Part shown: piece after piece, positions 39,483 through 47,839 of the stretch
How the letters are laid out: the number at the start of each line of letters is the position of its first letter
Numbering within the stretch: the first letter of the stretch is position 1
DNA from: JAGVSR01 sp963708775
GTDB taxonomy: Bacteria; Pseudomonadota; Alphaproteobacteria; Rhizobiales; Hyphomicrobiaceae
Direction: 5' to 3'
Assembly: GCA_963708775.1 (NCBI GenBank)
Contig: CAVPTI010000004.1
Coordinates: forward strand, 1-64,000
DNA: 64,000 nucleotides
The notes under the pieces: model-generated
What the model was told of the DNA's origin: nothing
What the model saw: only the letters and a program-made list of their open reading frames with translations
The model's database searches: none
Position numbers and translations under genes: made by a program

Positions 39483-40130
39483 CTACTCCCGCCTCGGCAT
39501 GTCCGACATCGCGGCTTCCACGCGATTTCGCGCGCGGAGTTTCTGCAGCACGCTCGTCATGTAGTGTTTGACCGTCTTTTCGCTGAGCACCAACTTGCGC
39601 GCGATTTCCTTATTCGTAAGACCCGACTTTACTTCGAGGAGGATCTGTTCTTCCCTCACCGTCAACTGGACTTCAGGTTCCTTCACCTGCGCCTTCGACG
39701 GCACGGCGCCTCGGTTCTTGGAAAGAAGCCGCGCCGCAAGATTGGGCGTGATGTACGTCTCTCCGTGGCTGACCGCCTTCAGCGTTGCGATGAGATCGAC
39801 GCCGGAAATGCCCTTCAAGATGTAACCGCACACCCCAGTGGACATGGCGGCAATGACATCATCCTCGCGCTCCGACACCGTAAGGATCATCACCTTCATC
39901 AACGGCTTCGCGGCACAAATCTTCTTGGCAGCTTCCAGTCCACATCCAGGCATTGAGAGATCGAGCAAAATCATTCTTGGCTCGATATCTTCAGAAATTC
40001 TGATCGCATCATCCGCAGACCCGCCCGTCGCGACAACCGCGAAATCCGCGCTTGCCTGAAGCGTCGCAACGATGCCGTCTCGCATGAGCGGATGGTCATC
40101 GACCACCGCGATACTGATTTTTTCACTCAT
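39483..40130 (-). CDS. NarL/FixJ-type response regulator
   Basis: A complete 215-residue regulator. The receiver domain has the acidic pair (VVDDHPL), the phospho-acceptor Asp in MILLDLSMPG and the Lys in GYILKG. The LuxR-type DNA-binding domain (TVREEQILLEVKSGLTNKEIA, KTVKHYMTSVLQKLRARNR) ends the protein. The start overlaps the stop of the histidine kinase gene by four bases, so the two are a pair. The genes point toward the RTX secretion operon with 34 bases between, and may respond to surface, redox or metal signals. The targets are not known. Confidence 0.9.
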   Translation of the reverse strand: MSEKISIAVVDDHPLMRDGIVATLQASADFAVVATGGSADDAIRISEDIEPRMILLDLSMPGCGLEAAKKICAAKPLMKVMILTVSEREDDVIAAMSTGVCGYILKGISGVDLIATLKAVSHGETYITPNLAARLLSKNRGAVPSKAQVKEPEVQLTVREEQILLEVKSGLTNKEIARKLVLSEKTVKHYMTSVLQKLRARNRVEAAMSDMPRRE

Positions 40131-41626
40131 GGCTGGTCGCGCAGGTCATCGAGAGGAATTGAGAGAGCAAGCGTCGTTCCTTCCCCCTGGACGGACGAAA
40201 TGTTGAATGAACCACCGAGCGTCTCGATCCGGTGACGCAGACCGAGGAGACCAAGGCGCGACGTCTTGCTGAAGGCGCCGACCGCGTCGAAACCAGGACC
40301 GCGGTCCGCCACCTCGACTTCAAGGCACCCTTCAAAGCACCGGGCCCGCACTTCCTGTCCCTCCCCTGCCGCGTGCCGATAGCCGTTGCTCAACCCCTCC
40401 TGGACGAAGCGGAAGAGACAAACCGTCCAAGCCAGAGGAAGCCGCTCAGGTAATGGACCGATTTCACACCCAACTCTCGTCTGCGTCGCCGCTACGAATG
40501 CGTTGATCGCAAGACCAATAACGTCGTCGGGACTGCGATCCGCAATTTCCGGCAGTGCCAGACCAGAGGAAATACTGCGAATTTCACCCAGCGCATTCTG
40601 CGTTGCCGACCGTACGGTCTCGAGCGCCTTCGCGCGCCGCGCGTCCCCCTCGGCCTCGGGAGCAGGCTCCGCGGAACCGGCCCGAGCGTAGATGTCATCA
40701 AGGCGCAACAGAGCAAGAGCCAGGAATTGCGCTGGCCCGTCATGCAAGTCGGCGCCGACGCGCCGCAGAAAATTCTCGTTTATTGCGATCCCTTCCATAT
40801 GCGCATCCTGCAATTCCTTGCGCAGCATTTCATTTTGTAGATTCAGCCGGACTTGTGCCGCGTATCGTTCCCGTAAATCAAAGTTTTGTTGTTTGATCAA
40901 TTCACTCGCATGGTGAATGAGATTGAAAGTAAGTCCAAAGATGAGAATAGTGAAGACACCAACAACGATCCAGGTATCGCGGCGTCCCTGCGCGAGCATG
41001 GTATCGAGTTGCTGGGGCGGTTCGACGTAACCGGCAACCGCGATGATGTTGGTCGATCCCAGCTGGTGCATGGGCGAGTAGATCTTATAGGACCGACCCT
41101 CGGCATCCGGCACCGATTCAGTGACGACTCCCGCGTTGACACCCAAGAGCTCGATCTCGACTTTCCCTTCAGCGGCAGCCGCCAAGCCTGGCGACAATCT
41201 GTCGATTGTTCCAATTAATTCGCGATTTTTGGCGTAGGCGATCACCCCATCCGGCCTCCAAATCGTGATGCCACTTAGCTTTTGACGTATGGCGTCGTGC
41301 GTAAGCAGGGCATCGATCGCCTCGATTGATGCGCGTGACAGTTGCGGCTGGGTCGCGAGGTCCTGAACGAGCGGCTCGATTGAGCTGTCCATGAACATCG
41401 CAGCAGAGTGCGCAGAGTGCTGCAGCACCGCATCTGCACTTCGTTGCGTCACCCACGTTCCGAACAGCAACATGCCGATGAGGAGCACAAGCGCCGCAGA
41501 GAGAATGAAAGTCGTTATGAGATTATTGGGATCGGGTATATCGCGCCGCGAATCCGCGTACGGCTCGATGGGTGCAGCTTGCTGATGCGAATATGTTTCA
41601 GTCAGCCTGCCGGATTGAAACACCAT
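40127..41626 (-). CDS. membrane histidine kinase, HisKA_3 (NarX-like) type
   Basis: A complete 499-residue sensor kinase. Two membrane helices (TTFILSAALVLLIGMLLFG near 38-60 and WIVVGVFTILIFGLTFNLI near 220-242) enclose a periplasmic sensor of about 160 residues with no family I recognise. A coiled region then leads to the HisKA_3 helix with the phospho-acceptor His in DLHDGPAQFLALALLRL. The ATP-binding part shows FRFVQEGLSNGYRHA, DRGPGFDA and RLGLLGLRHRIE. It starts at ATG 41626 and is followed by its response regulator. The periplasmic sensor suggests an extracytoplasmic signal. Confidence 0.88.
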   Translation of the reverse strand: MVFQSGRLTETYSHQQAAPIEPYADSRRDIPDPNNLITTFILSAALVLLIGMLLFGTWVTQRSADAVLQHSAHSAAMFMDSSIEPLVQDLATQPQLSRASIEAIDALLTHDAIRQKLSGITIWRPDGVIAYAKNRELIGTIDRLSPGLAAAAEGKVEIELLGVNAGVVTESVPDAEGRSYKIYSPMHQLGSTNIIAVAGYVEPPQQLDTMLAQGRRDTWIVVGVFTILIFGLTFNLIHHASELIKQQNFDLRERYAAQVRLNLQNEMLRKELQDAHMEGIAINENFLRRVGADLHDGPAQFLALALLRLDDIYARAGSAEPAPEAEGDARRAKALETVRSATQNALGEIRSISSGLALPEIADRSPDDVIGLAINAFVAATQTRVGCEIGPLPERLPLAWTVCLFRFVQEGLSNGYRHAAGEGQEVRARCFEGCLEVEVADRGPGFDAVGAFSKTSRLGLLGLRHRIETLGGSFNISSVQGEGTTLALSIPLDDLRDQP

Positions 41627-41910
41627 TAACGCACCAGGGACCGTGCAGAAGTCGTGAATTAACTATGCGAGAACCGAACAACAGTATTGCACCGAATGAG
41701 GGTAAGCGCAATTCGTTTGGAATTGTCTTCTGCAGATCATGGAAAACAGTTTCGCAACCCCAAGCCGCACCCCGCCGCGATAGCCTGTCGTCAGGTCGCT
41801 GAAACGGGAGTTGCGTCACTCCGGACGCGCGCCGCGCCCGCAGTTAGCATTAGGATGACCGCTAAGGACAATTCCCGTCCTGGCCGCTGCACTCTTGAAG
41901 GTTCGTTCCC

Positions 41911-42930
41911 ATGGTCTCCACCCCCGCTTCCCGCCCTCTCAAATACGGTGAGAACCCTCACCAGAAGGCCGTCGTCGTGCTCGACAGCCGGACGCGCGAT
42001 CCTCTTGCCATCGGCAAGTTCCACAGCGTCTCCGGCACCCCGATTGCGGACGAGATCGGCGACATGGGTTGGGTGAACCTGACGGACCTCGACCGGGGCA
42101 TGGACGCTCTCATCCGGGTCGCCGCGGCTTTCGAGGAGAATACCGGGGCCATCCCGTGCATCGCTGTGTTGATCGAACACGGCAATGTTGCAGGAGCAGC
42201 CTACGGCTCCTCGGATCAGGTGCTCCTGCAAGCGATTAACTCGAACTACCGGGCGGCGTTCGGCTCATTCCTGGTCACGAACACCCCAATCTCCCGCATT
42301 GCTGCACTGGCCATGCGCGATGCCATGGCCCACTTGCGGCCGTTCTCCGGCATCGCCGCACCGGAGATCGATAAGCCCAGTTCCGTGTTCTTCAAGCGCA
42401 AGAAGGGCAAGTGCAGCATGCTCGTGAACCCGGCCTTGGCCAATGCCGGAAGTCGCAATTTGGACAGCGGCGCCGCCTCGCGCACCATCCGAGGCGGCAC
42501 CCTTACCCAGGAGGCCAACACCTTCGTCCCCCGCTTTCCTAAGACCTGGGATGCGAGCCTCATCGCCGACATGTGCCTAGCCTGGGGCGTCTGCGCGGCG
42601 AGCAATTCCAACACCATCACGATAGCCAAGGGCGGGGTTCTCCTCGCCAATGCTGTTGGCCAGCAGGAACGCGCGGCCGCGTGTGAACTGGCCGTCCAGC
42701 AAGTCCGGCAGACCCGCCGCCTTGCGCAGCTAAAGGGCGCCGCTGTCGTCAGCGACAGCTTTTTCGCCTTCGCCGACGGTTTCGACATTCTGGCGCGCCG
42801 TAAAGTGGCGGCCGTATTCGCCACCAGCGGATCCGTGCATGACAAGGAAGTCGCCGAGCACGCCCGCCAGTTCGACGTGATCTTCCACACCGTTCCAGAC
42901 ACCAAAGGCCGAGTTTTCGCGGGACATTGA
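41911..42930 (+). CDS. stand-alone AICAR transformylase-like (PurH C-terminal) protein
   Basis: A 339-residue protein that matches only the C-terminal domain of PurH, which transfers a formyl group from 10-formyl-tetrahydrofolate to AICAR. It begins with the domain's mark RPLKYGENPHQKA and includes SNSNTITIAKGGVLLANAVGQQERAA. The N-terminal IMP cyclohydrolase domain is absent. In canonical enzymes a Lys-His pair is catalytic; here the equivalent LIEHGNVAGAA has Glu89-His90, so the Lys is replaced. This suggests altered chemistry or a non-catalytic role. It lies upstream of the formate dehydrogenase genes, so a link to C1 folate metabolism is plausible but unproven. The 284 bases upstream hold no gene and separate it from the divergent histidine kinase. 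Confidence 0.82.
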   Translation: MVSTPASRPLKYGENPHQKAVVVLDSRTRDPLAIGKFHSVSGTPIADEIGDMGWVNLTDLDRGMDALIRVAAAFEENTGAIPCIAVLIEHGNVAGAAYGSSDQVLLQAINSNYRAAFGSFLVTNTPISRIAALAMRDAMAHLRPFSGIAAPEIDKPSSVFFKRKKGKCSMLVNPALANAGSRNLDSGAASRTIRGGTLTQEANTFVPRFPKTWDASLIADMCLAWGVCAASNSNTITIAKGGVLLANAVGQQERAAACELAVQQVRQTRRLAQLKGAAVVSDSFFAFADGFDILARRKVAAVFATSGSVHDKEVAEHARQFDVIFHTVPDTKGRVFAGH

Positions 42931-43019
42931 GGCGTTCGCTCCAGCTAAAACAGAGCTAGATCAGACCGTTGGCATATGTGCCCGCGATACCTATATCCTT
43001 CATAGATCAGCTTTGGTGC

Positions 43020-43042
43020 TTCGATAGGATTTTTCTATCGAA
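43020..43042. promoter_or_regulatory. dyad TTCGATAG-N7-CTATCGAA upstream of the formate dehydrogenase operon
   Basis: A perfect 8-bp inverted repeat around a T-rich 7-base spacer, 200 bases upstream of fdsB. It could be an operator for a dimeric regulator. As a hairpin it might also end the preceding gene's message. The remainder of the 310-base gap shows no gene. Confidence 0.45.
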
Positions 43043-43241
43043 ACAAGGGACGGCTTTCTTGATGCGGCAACCTGGAGCGGGCATGGTGCACTGCGTAAAG
43101 CGCAGGCACACCCACAGGTTGCTCATTCCACGTCCCAAATACAGGAGCGCGGTTGAGCGGCCTCGCACCGTGCTCAGCTGCTGACTGGGGAAGACCCGCC
43201 GGCGCACTATGCGACCGCGGAACTCGAGATCGAGGACGTCC

Positions 43242-44954
43242 ATGGCCAAGACCGGCAACGGCACACTCACGCTTGAAAAGCGCGCCAATCATCCTGGCTC
43301 CGGCCGCCGCAAGGCTGCCGCGTACCAGAAGGGACGCCAGCTACAGCCATTCGAAACAGCAGCCGTAAAGAAGCTGATCGGTGAGGGTCCCTACGAGCGT
43401 CCGCTGCTTATCGAATACCTGCATCTCATTCAAGACGCCGAGAAGTGTCTGCCCGCGGGCCACATCCATGCGTTGGCCGAACTGCTGCGCATTCCAATGG
43501 CCGAAGTCTACGAAGTCGCCACCTTCTACGCCCACTTCGACGTGGTGCAGGACGGCGAAGAGAAGCCTGAACCGATCACCATCCGGGTTTGTGACAGCCT
43601 CTCCTGCATGCTGGCCGGAGCCGAAAAGCTGATCGCAACGCTCGGCGCTGAAGACATGCCGCAGGTTCGCGTGCTTCGCGCCCCCTGCATCGGTGCCTGT
43701 GACGTCGCTCCCGCCGCCGAAGTCGGCCACAAGCATGTTCCCAAGGCCACCGTCGCCAAGATCAAGAAGGTCGTCGAGAAAGGCGACCTCCATGCCACGA
43801 TCCCCAAGTACCAGAACCTCGCCGCCTATAAGAAAGAAGGCGGCTACAAAGTCCTCGGTGAATGCCTCGCCGGCACCCGCACCGTCGATCAGATCATTGC
43901 CACCCTCTCTGACGGTGGTCTCCGCGGACTTGGCGGCGCCGGCTTCCCCACCGGCCGCAAGTGGACGTTCGTGCGCGCCGAAAAAGGCCCGCGCTACATG
44001 GCCGTCAACGGCGACGAAGGCGAACCCGGCACCTTCAAGGATCGCTACTATCTCGAACGCCGTCCGCACCAGTTCCTCGAAGGCATGCTGATCGCGGCCT
44101 GGGCCGTCGAAGCCCAGGAAGTCTTCATTTACATGCGTGACGAATACCCCGCAGTCCTCGAAATTCTCGATCGCGAGCTGAAAGCGCTCGATCAGGCCGG
44201 CCTCTTGAAGCACACCAAGGTCTCCGTCCGCCGCGGCGCCGGCGCCTACATCTGCGGTGAAGAAAGCGCGATGATCGAATCCATCGAAGGCAAGCGCGGC
44301 CTTCCTCGCCACCGCCCGCCCTACGTCGCGCAAGTCGGCATCTTCAATCGCCCCACACTCGTCAACAATGTCGAGACACTCTACTGGATCCCGCAGATCC
44401 TCGAGAAGGGCGCCGAATGGTTCGCCGGCATGGGCAAGAACGGCGCCAAGGGCAATCGCTCGTACTCCGTCTCCGGCCGCGTCAAGAAACCCGGCGTCGT
44501 GCTCACCGCAGCCGGGACGACGGTCAACGAGTTAATTGAAGCCTGCGGCGGCATGCAGGACGGGCACACCTTCAAAGGTTATCTGCCCGGTGGCCCCTCG
44601 GGCGGCATTCTGCCGGCATCGTTGAGCGATCTCCCGCTCGATTTCGGATCGCTTGAGAAGTACGGCTGTTTCGTCGGCAGCCACGCCGTCGTCATCCTGT
44701 CCGACAAGGACGACATGAAGGACGTCGCGCTGAACCTCATGAAGTTCTTCGAGGACGAAAGCTGCGGTCAGTGCACGCCCTGCCGGACGGGCACGGAAAA
44801 GGCCGTCAAGCTCATGCAGAGCGGGGACTGGAACAAGGACACGCTCGCCGACCTCGCGCAGGTGATGCGCGACGCCTCCATCTGCGGCCTCGGTCAGGCT
44901 GCATCGAACCCCGTCGTTTCGGTGTTGAAGTTCTTCCCCGACGACCTGAAGTAA
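43242..44954 (+). CDS. fdsB: NAD-dependent formate dehydrogenase, fused FdsG-FdsB subunit
   Basis: A complete 570-residue diaphorase subunit. Residues 1 to about 160 form a thioredoxin-like [2Fe-2S] domain (NuoE/FdsG type, cysteines in CDSLSC and APCIGACD). The rest is NuoF/FdsB with the NADH/FMN region (GLRGLGGAGFPTGRKW, GDEGEPGTFKDRYYL) and the [4Fe-4S] ligands in ESCGQCTPCRTGTE. Fusion of the two parts and the length match Fdh1B of Methylobacterium, a tungsten formate dehydrogenase. It passes electrons from FdsA to NAD. I chose the ATG at 43242 because the fused N-terminus MAKTGNGTLTLEKR then precedes the first conserved helix; a GGACG stretch upstream is a weak binding site. Confidence 0.93.
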   Translation: MAKTGNGTLTLEKRANHPGSGRRKAAAYQKGRQLQPFETAAVKKLIGEGPYERPLLIEYLHLIQDAEKCLPAGHIHALAELLRIPMAEVYEVATFYAHFDVVQDGEEKPEPITIRVCDSLSCMLAGAEKLIATLGAEDMPQVRVLRAPCIGACDVAPAAEVGHKHVPKATVAKIKKVVEKGDLHATIPKYQNLAAYKKEGGYKVLGECLAGTRTVDQIIATLSDGGLRGLGGAGFPTGRKWTFVRAEKGPRYMAVNGDEGEPGTFKDRYYLERRPHQFLEGMLIAAWAVEAQEVFIYMRDEYPAVLEILDRELKALDQAGLLKHTKVSVRRGAGAYICGEESAMIESIEGKRGLPRHRPPYVAQVGIFNRPTLVNNVETLYWIPQILEKGAEWFAGMGKNGAKGNRSYSVSGRVKKPGVVLTAAGTTVNELIEACGGMQDGHTFKGYLPGGPSGGILPASLSDLPLDFGSLEKYGCFVGSHAVVILSDKDDMKDVALNLMKFFEDESCGQCTPCRTGTEKAVKLMQSGDWNKDTLADLAQVMRDASICGLGQAASNPVVSVLKFFPDDLK

Positions 44955-45003
44955 CAGTCAGTCACAGCCGCGCACGCAGCAGCTGAAGCAAGAGACGAGA
45001 CCC

Positions 45004-47784
45004 ATGGCCAAGATCACGTTCGAGCTCGACGGCAAGATGGTGGAAGCCGAAGAAGGCGAAACCATCTGGCAGGTCGCCGACCGCCACAAGACGAAAATCC
45101 CGCATCTGTGCTGGCTGCCGGAGCCCGGCTACCGCGCCGACGGCAACTGCCGCGCGTGCATGGTCGAGATCGAAGGCGAGCGCGTGCTTGCCGCATCCTG
45201 CCAGCGCATCCCCTCCAACGGCATGAAGGTCAAGACCGCGTCCGAGCGCGCCAAGAAATCGCGCGAGATGGTCTTCGAACTGTTGCTCGCCGACCAGCCT
45301 GCGAAAGCCGACAGCCACGATCCCAATTCCAAGTTCTGGAACTGGGTCGGCGCAATGAACGTAAAGCCCGAGAGCCGCTTCCCTCGCGCCGACAAGCCGG
45401 AAGCCGACTACACGCACTCTGCCATCGCCGTGAACCTCGACGCCTGCATCAATTGCGGCCTGTGCGTGCGCGCCTGCCGCGAAGTGCAGCATAACGACGT
45501 CATCGGCATGGCCTACCGCGGTCACGGCTCCAAGGTGGTCTTCGACTTCGACACCGGCATGGGCAATTCAACCTGCGTCGCGTGCGGCGAGTGCGTCCAG
45601 GCCTGCCCGACCGGCGCGCTGATGGAATCAAACCTCATCGACAAGTCGAACGGCAAGCGCGTCCACTTCGAGGAACGTGCCGTCGATACGCTCTGCCCGT
45701 TCTGCGGCGTCGGCTGCCAGACCACGGCTTACGTCAAGGATGATAAGATCCTCTACGTCGATGGTCGCGACGGCCCCGCCAACGAAAACCGCCTCTGCGT
45801 CAAGGGCCGCTTCGGCTTCGACTACATCCACCATCCGGACCGCCTGACCGTTCCGCTCATCCGCCGCGATGACGCGCCCAAGCGCGGCGATATCGACGTC
45901 GATCCGCGCAACCCCTGGAACGTCTTCCGCAAGGCGACCTGGGAAGAAGCGCTCGACAAGGCCGCCGGCGGTCTCAAGAAAATTCTCGAACGCGATGGCG
46001 GCGACGCACTCGCCGGCTTCGGCTCGGCCAAGTGCTCCAACGAAGAGGCCTACCTCTTCCAGAAGCTGATCCGTCAGGGCTTCGGCACCAACAACGTCGA
46101 CCACTGCACGCGCCTCTGCCACGCCTCATCCGTGGCTGCCCTCATGGAAGGCCTGAACTCCGGCGCCGTCACCGCCCCATTCATGGCCGCCAAGGACGCC
46201 GAAGTCATCATCATCATCGGCGCGCGTCCGTCGGAAAATCATCCCGTCGCCGCCACCTTCATCCGTGACGCGGCGCGCAAGGGTGCCAAGCTCATCATCA
46301 TGGATCCGCGCGGCCGCTTCGGTGGCACCCAGCGCTACGCCTCGCACATCTTGCAGTTCAAGCCCGGCGCCGACGTCGCGCTGCTCAACGGCATGCTGCA
46401 CACGATCGTCGAGGAAAAGCTCTACGACCAGCAGTACATCCAAGCCCACACTGAGGGCTTCGAAGCGCTGAAGAAGAAGGTCAAGGAGTACTCGCCCGAA
46501 GCCATGGAGCCCGTCTGCGGCATTCCCGCAGCGACCGTTCGCGAGGTCGCGCGCCTCTACGCGAAGGCGAAGTCCTCGATGATCTTCTGGGGCATGGGCG
46601 TCTCGCAGCACGTCCACGGCACGGACAACTCCCGCTGCCTCATCGCACTCGCCCTCGTCACCGGACAGATCGGCCGTCCGGGCACCGGGCTGCATCCCCT
46701 GCGCGGCCAGAACAACGTGCAAGGCGCCTCCGACGCCGGCCTCATTCCGATGGTCTATCCCGACTACATCTCGGTCGAAGATCCGCAGGCCAAGCAGTTC
46801 TATGAAGAACTCTATGGCCGCGAACTGTCCGGCCAGAAAGGCCTCACTGTCGTCGAGATCATCAAGGCGATCCTCAGCGGCAACGTGAAGGGCATGTACA
46901 TTCACGGTGAAAACCCTGCGATGTCCGACCCCGACGCGGCGCATGCCCGCGAGGCGCTCGCCAAGCTCGAGCACTTGGTCGTGCAGGACATCTTCTTGAC
47001 CGAGACCGCCTTCCACGCCGACGTTGTGCTGCCGGCCTCCGCGCACGCCGAGAAGTGGGGCACCTTTACCAATACGAACCGCCAGGTTCAGATGGCCCGC
47101 CCCGTGGTCAATCCGCCGGGCGAAGCGCGTCAGGATTGGGAACTGATCCAGCACATCGCGCGCGGGGTCGGACTCAACTGGAACTACAAGCACCCGAGCG
47201 AGGTATTCGACGAGATGGCATCCTGCATGCCATCGCTGAAGAATATCACCTGGGAACGTGTGGACCGCGAAAACTCCGTCACCTATCCCGTCGACTCCCC
47301 CGACGTGCCAGGCAACGAGATCATCTTCGGCGACAAGTTCCCGACGAAGTCCGGCCGCGCCCGTATCGTCCCCGCCGATGTCTCGCCACCGGCCGAGTTG
47401 CCCGACGCCGACTACCCGTTCGTCCTGACCACCGGCCGCATGCTCGAGCACTGGCACACGGGTTCCATGACCCGCCGCGCCTCCGCGCTCGACGCCATCG
47501 AGCCGGAAGCCGTCGCCGGCATGAGCATCCACGACATGCGCAAGCTCGGCATATCGCCGGGCGACTTCATCCGCGTCTCGACCCGTCGCGGCGAAGTTCT
47601 CCTGCGCGCCCGCCAAGACCGCGAAGTCGCCGAGGGCATGGTGTTCATCCCGTTCTGCTTCGCGGAAGCCTCGGCCAACATGCTCACCAACCCGCAGCTC
47701 GACCCCTACGGCAAGATCCCCGAGTTCAAGTTCTGCGCCGCCAAGGTCGAACTCGCAAAAGCCGCTGCCGAAGCAGCCGAATGA
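45004..47784 (+). CDS. fdsA: formate dehydrogenase catalytic subunit (W/Mo-bis-PGD)
   Basis: A complete 926-residue subunit. Domains in order are an N-terminal [2Fe-2S] ferredoxin (PHLCWLPEPGYRADGNC, VLAASC), two [4Fe-4S] motifs (CINCGLCVRAC and CVACGECVQAC), the cofactor-proximal [4Fe-4S] (CPFCGVGC) and the molybdopterin oxidoreductase domain. The metal ligand is Cys372 in DHCTRLCHASS, with no selenocysteine. Unlike many FdsA and NuoG proteins, the stretch between residues 68 and 143 has no cysteine, so the His-Cys3 [4Fe-4S] cluster is missing. The operon partner is the FdsG-FdsB fusion 49 bases upstream. Tungsten rather than molybdenum is suggested by Fdh1 similarity and the tungstate genes nearby, but is not proven by sequence. 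Confidence 0.94.
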   Translation: MAKITFELDGKMVEAEEGETIWQVADRHKTKIPHLCWLPEPGYRADGNCRACMVEIEGERVLAASCQRIPSNGMKVKTASERAKKSREMVFELLLADQPAKADSHDPNSKFWNWVGAMNVKPESRFPRADKPEADYTHSAIAVNLDACINCGLCVRACREVQHNDVIGMAYRGHGSKVVFDFDTGMGNSTCVACGECVQACPTGALMESNLIDKSNGKRVHFEERAVDTLCPFCGVGCQTTAYVKDDKILYVDGRDGPANENRLCVKGRFGFDYIHHPDRLTVPLIRRDDAPKRGDIDVDPRNPWNVFRKATWEEALDKAAGGLKKILERDGGDALAGFGSAKCSNEEAYLFQKLIRQGFGTNNVDHCTRLCHASSVAALMEGLNSGAVTAPFMAAKDAEVIIIIGARPSENHPVAATFIRDAARKGAKLIIMDPRGRFGGTQRYASHILQFKPGADVALLNGMLHTIVEEKLYDQQYIQAHTEGFEALKKKVKEYSPEAMEPVCGIPAATVREVARLYAKAKSSMIFWGMGVSQHVHGTDNSRCLIALALVTGQIGRPGTGLHPLRGQNNVQGASDAGLIPMVYPDYISVEDPQAKQFYEELYGRELSGQKGLTVVEIIKAILSGNVKGMYIHGENPAMSDPDAAHAREALAKLEHLVVQDIFLTETAFHADVVLPASAHAEKWGTFTNTNRQVQMARPVVNPPGEARQDWELIQHIARGVGLNWNYKHPSEVFDEMASCMPSLKNITWERVDRENSVTYPVDSPDVPGNEIIFGDKFPTKSGRARIVPADVSPPAELPDADYPFVLTTGRMLEHWHTGSMTRRASALDAIEPEAVAGMSIHDMRKLGISPGDFIRVSTRRGEVLLRARQDREVAEGMVFIPFCFAEASANMLTNPQLDPYGKIPEFKFCAAKVELAKAAAEAAE

Positions 47785-47791
47785 CGATCAG

Positions 47792-47819
47792 CGCCTTGCC
47801 GCCAATCGGCGGCAAGGCG
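47792..47819 (+). terminator. hairpin between fdsA and fdhD
   Basis: A perfect 12-bp stem (CGCCTTGCCGCC with GGCGGCAAGGCG) and a 4-base AATC loop, eight bases after the fdsA stop. There is no T-run and fdhD begins 20 bases later, so it may attenuate or stabilise rather than fully end the message. Confidence 0.55.
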
Positions 47820-47839
47820 TCTACCTTGAGGGCTGACCC

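Noticed and set aside
41640..41910. Search for tRNA or small RNA genes in the larger gaps
   Set aside because: No cloverleaf-like arrangement with a TTCGA-type loop and CCA end was seen here or in the other gaps; a covariance-model scan would be needed to exclude small RNAs.
46111..46125. Possible selenocysteine formate dehydrogenase
   Set aside because: The ligand codon is TGC (Cys372), and no in-frame TGA occurs in the gene.
46126..47616. A 496-codon open frame on the minus strand opposite fdsA
   Set aside because: It is a high-GC shadow of an intact, well-conserved gene, and its Val/Asp/Gly/His-rich product resembles no family. The same applies to long minus frames opposite the binding protein (3459-4424), peroxidase 2 (31506-32789) and the AOR genes (55024-56271).
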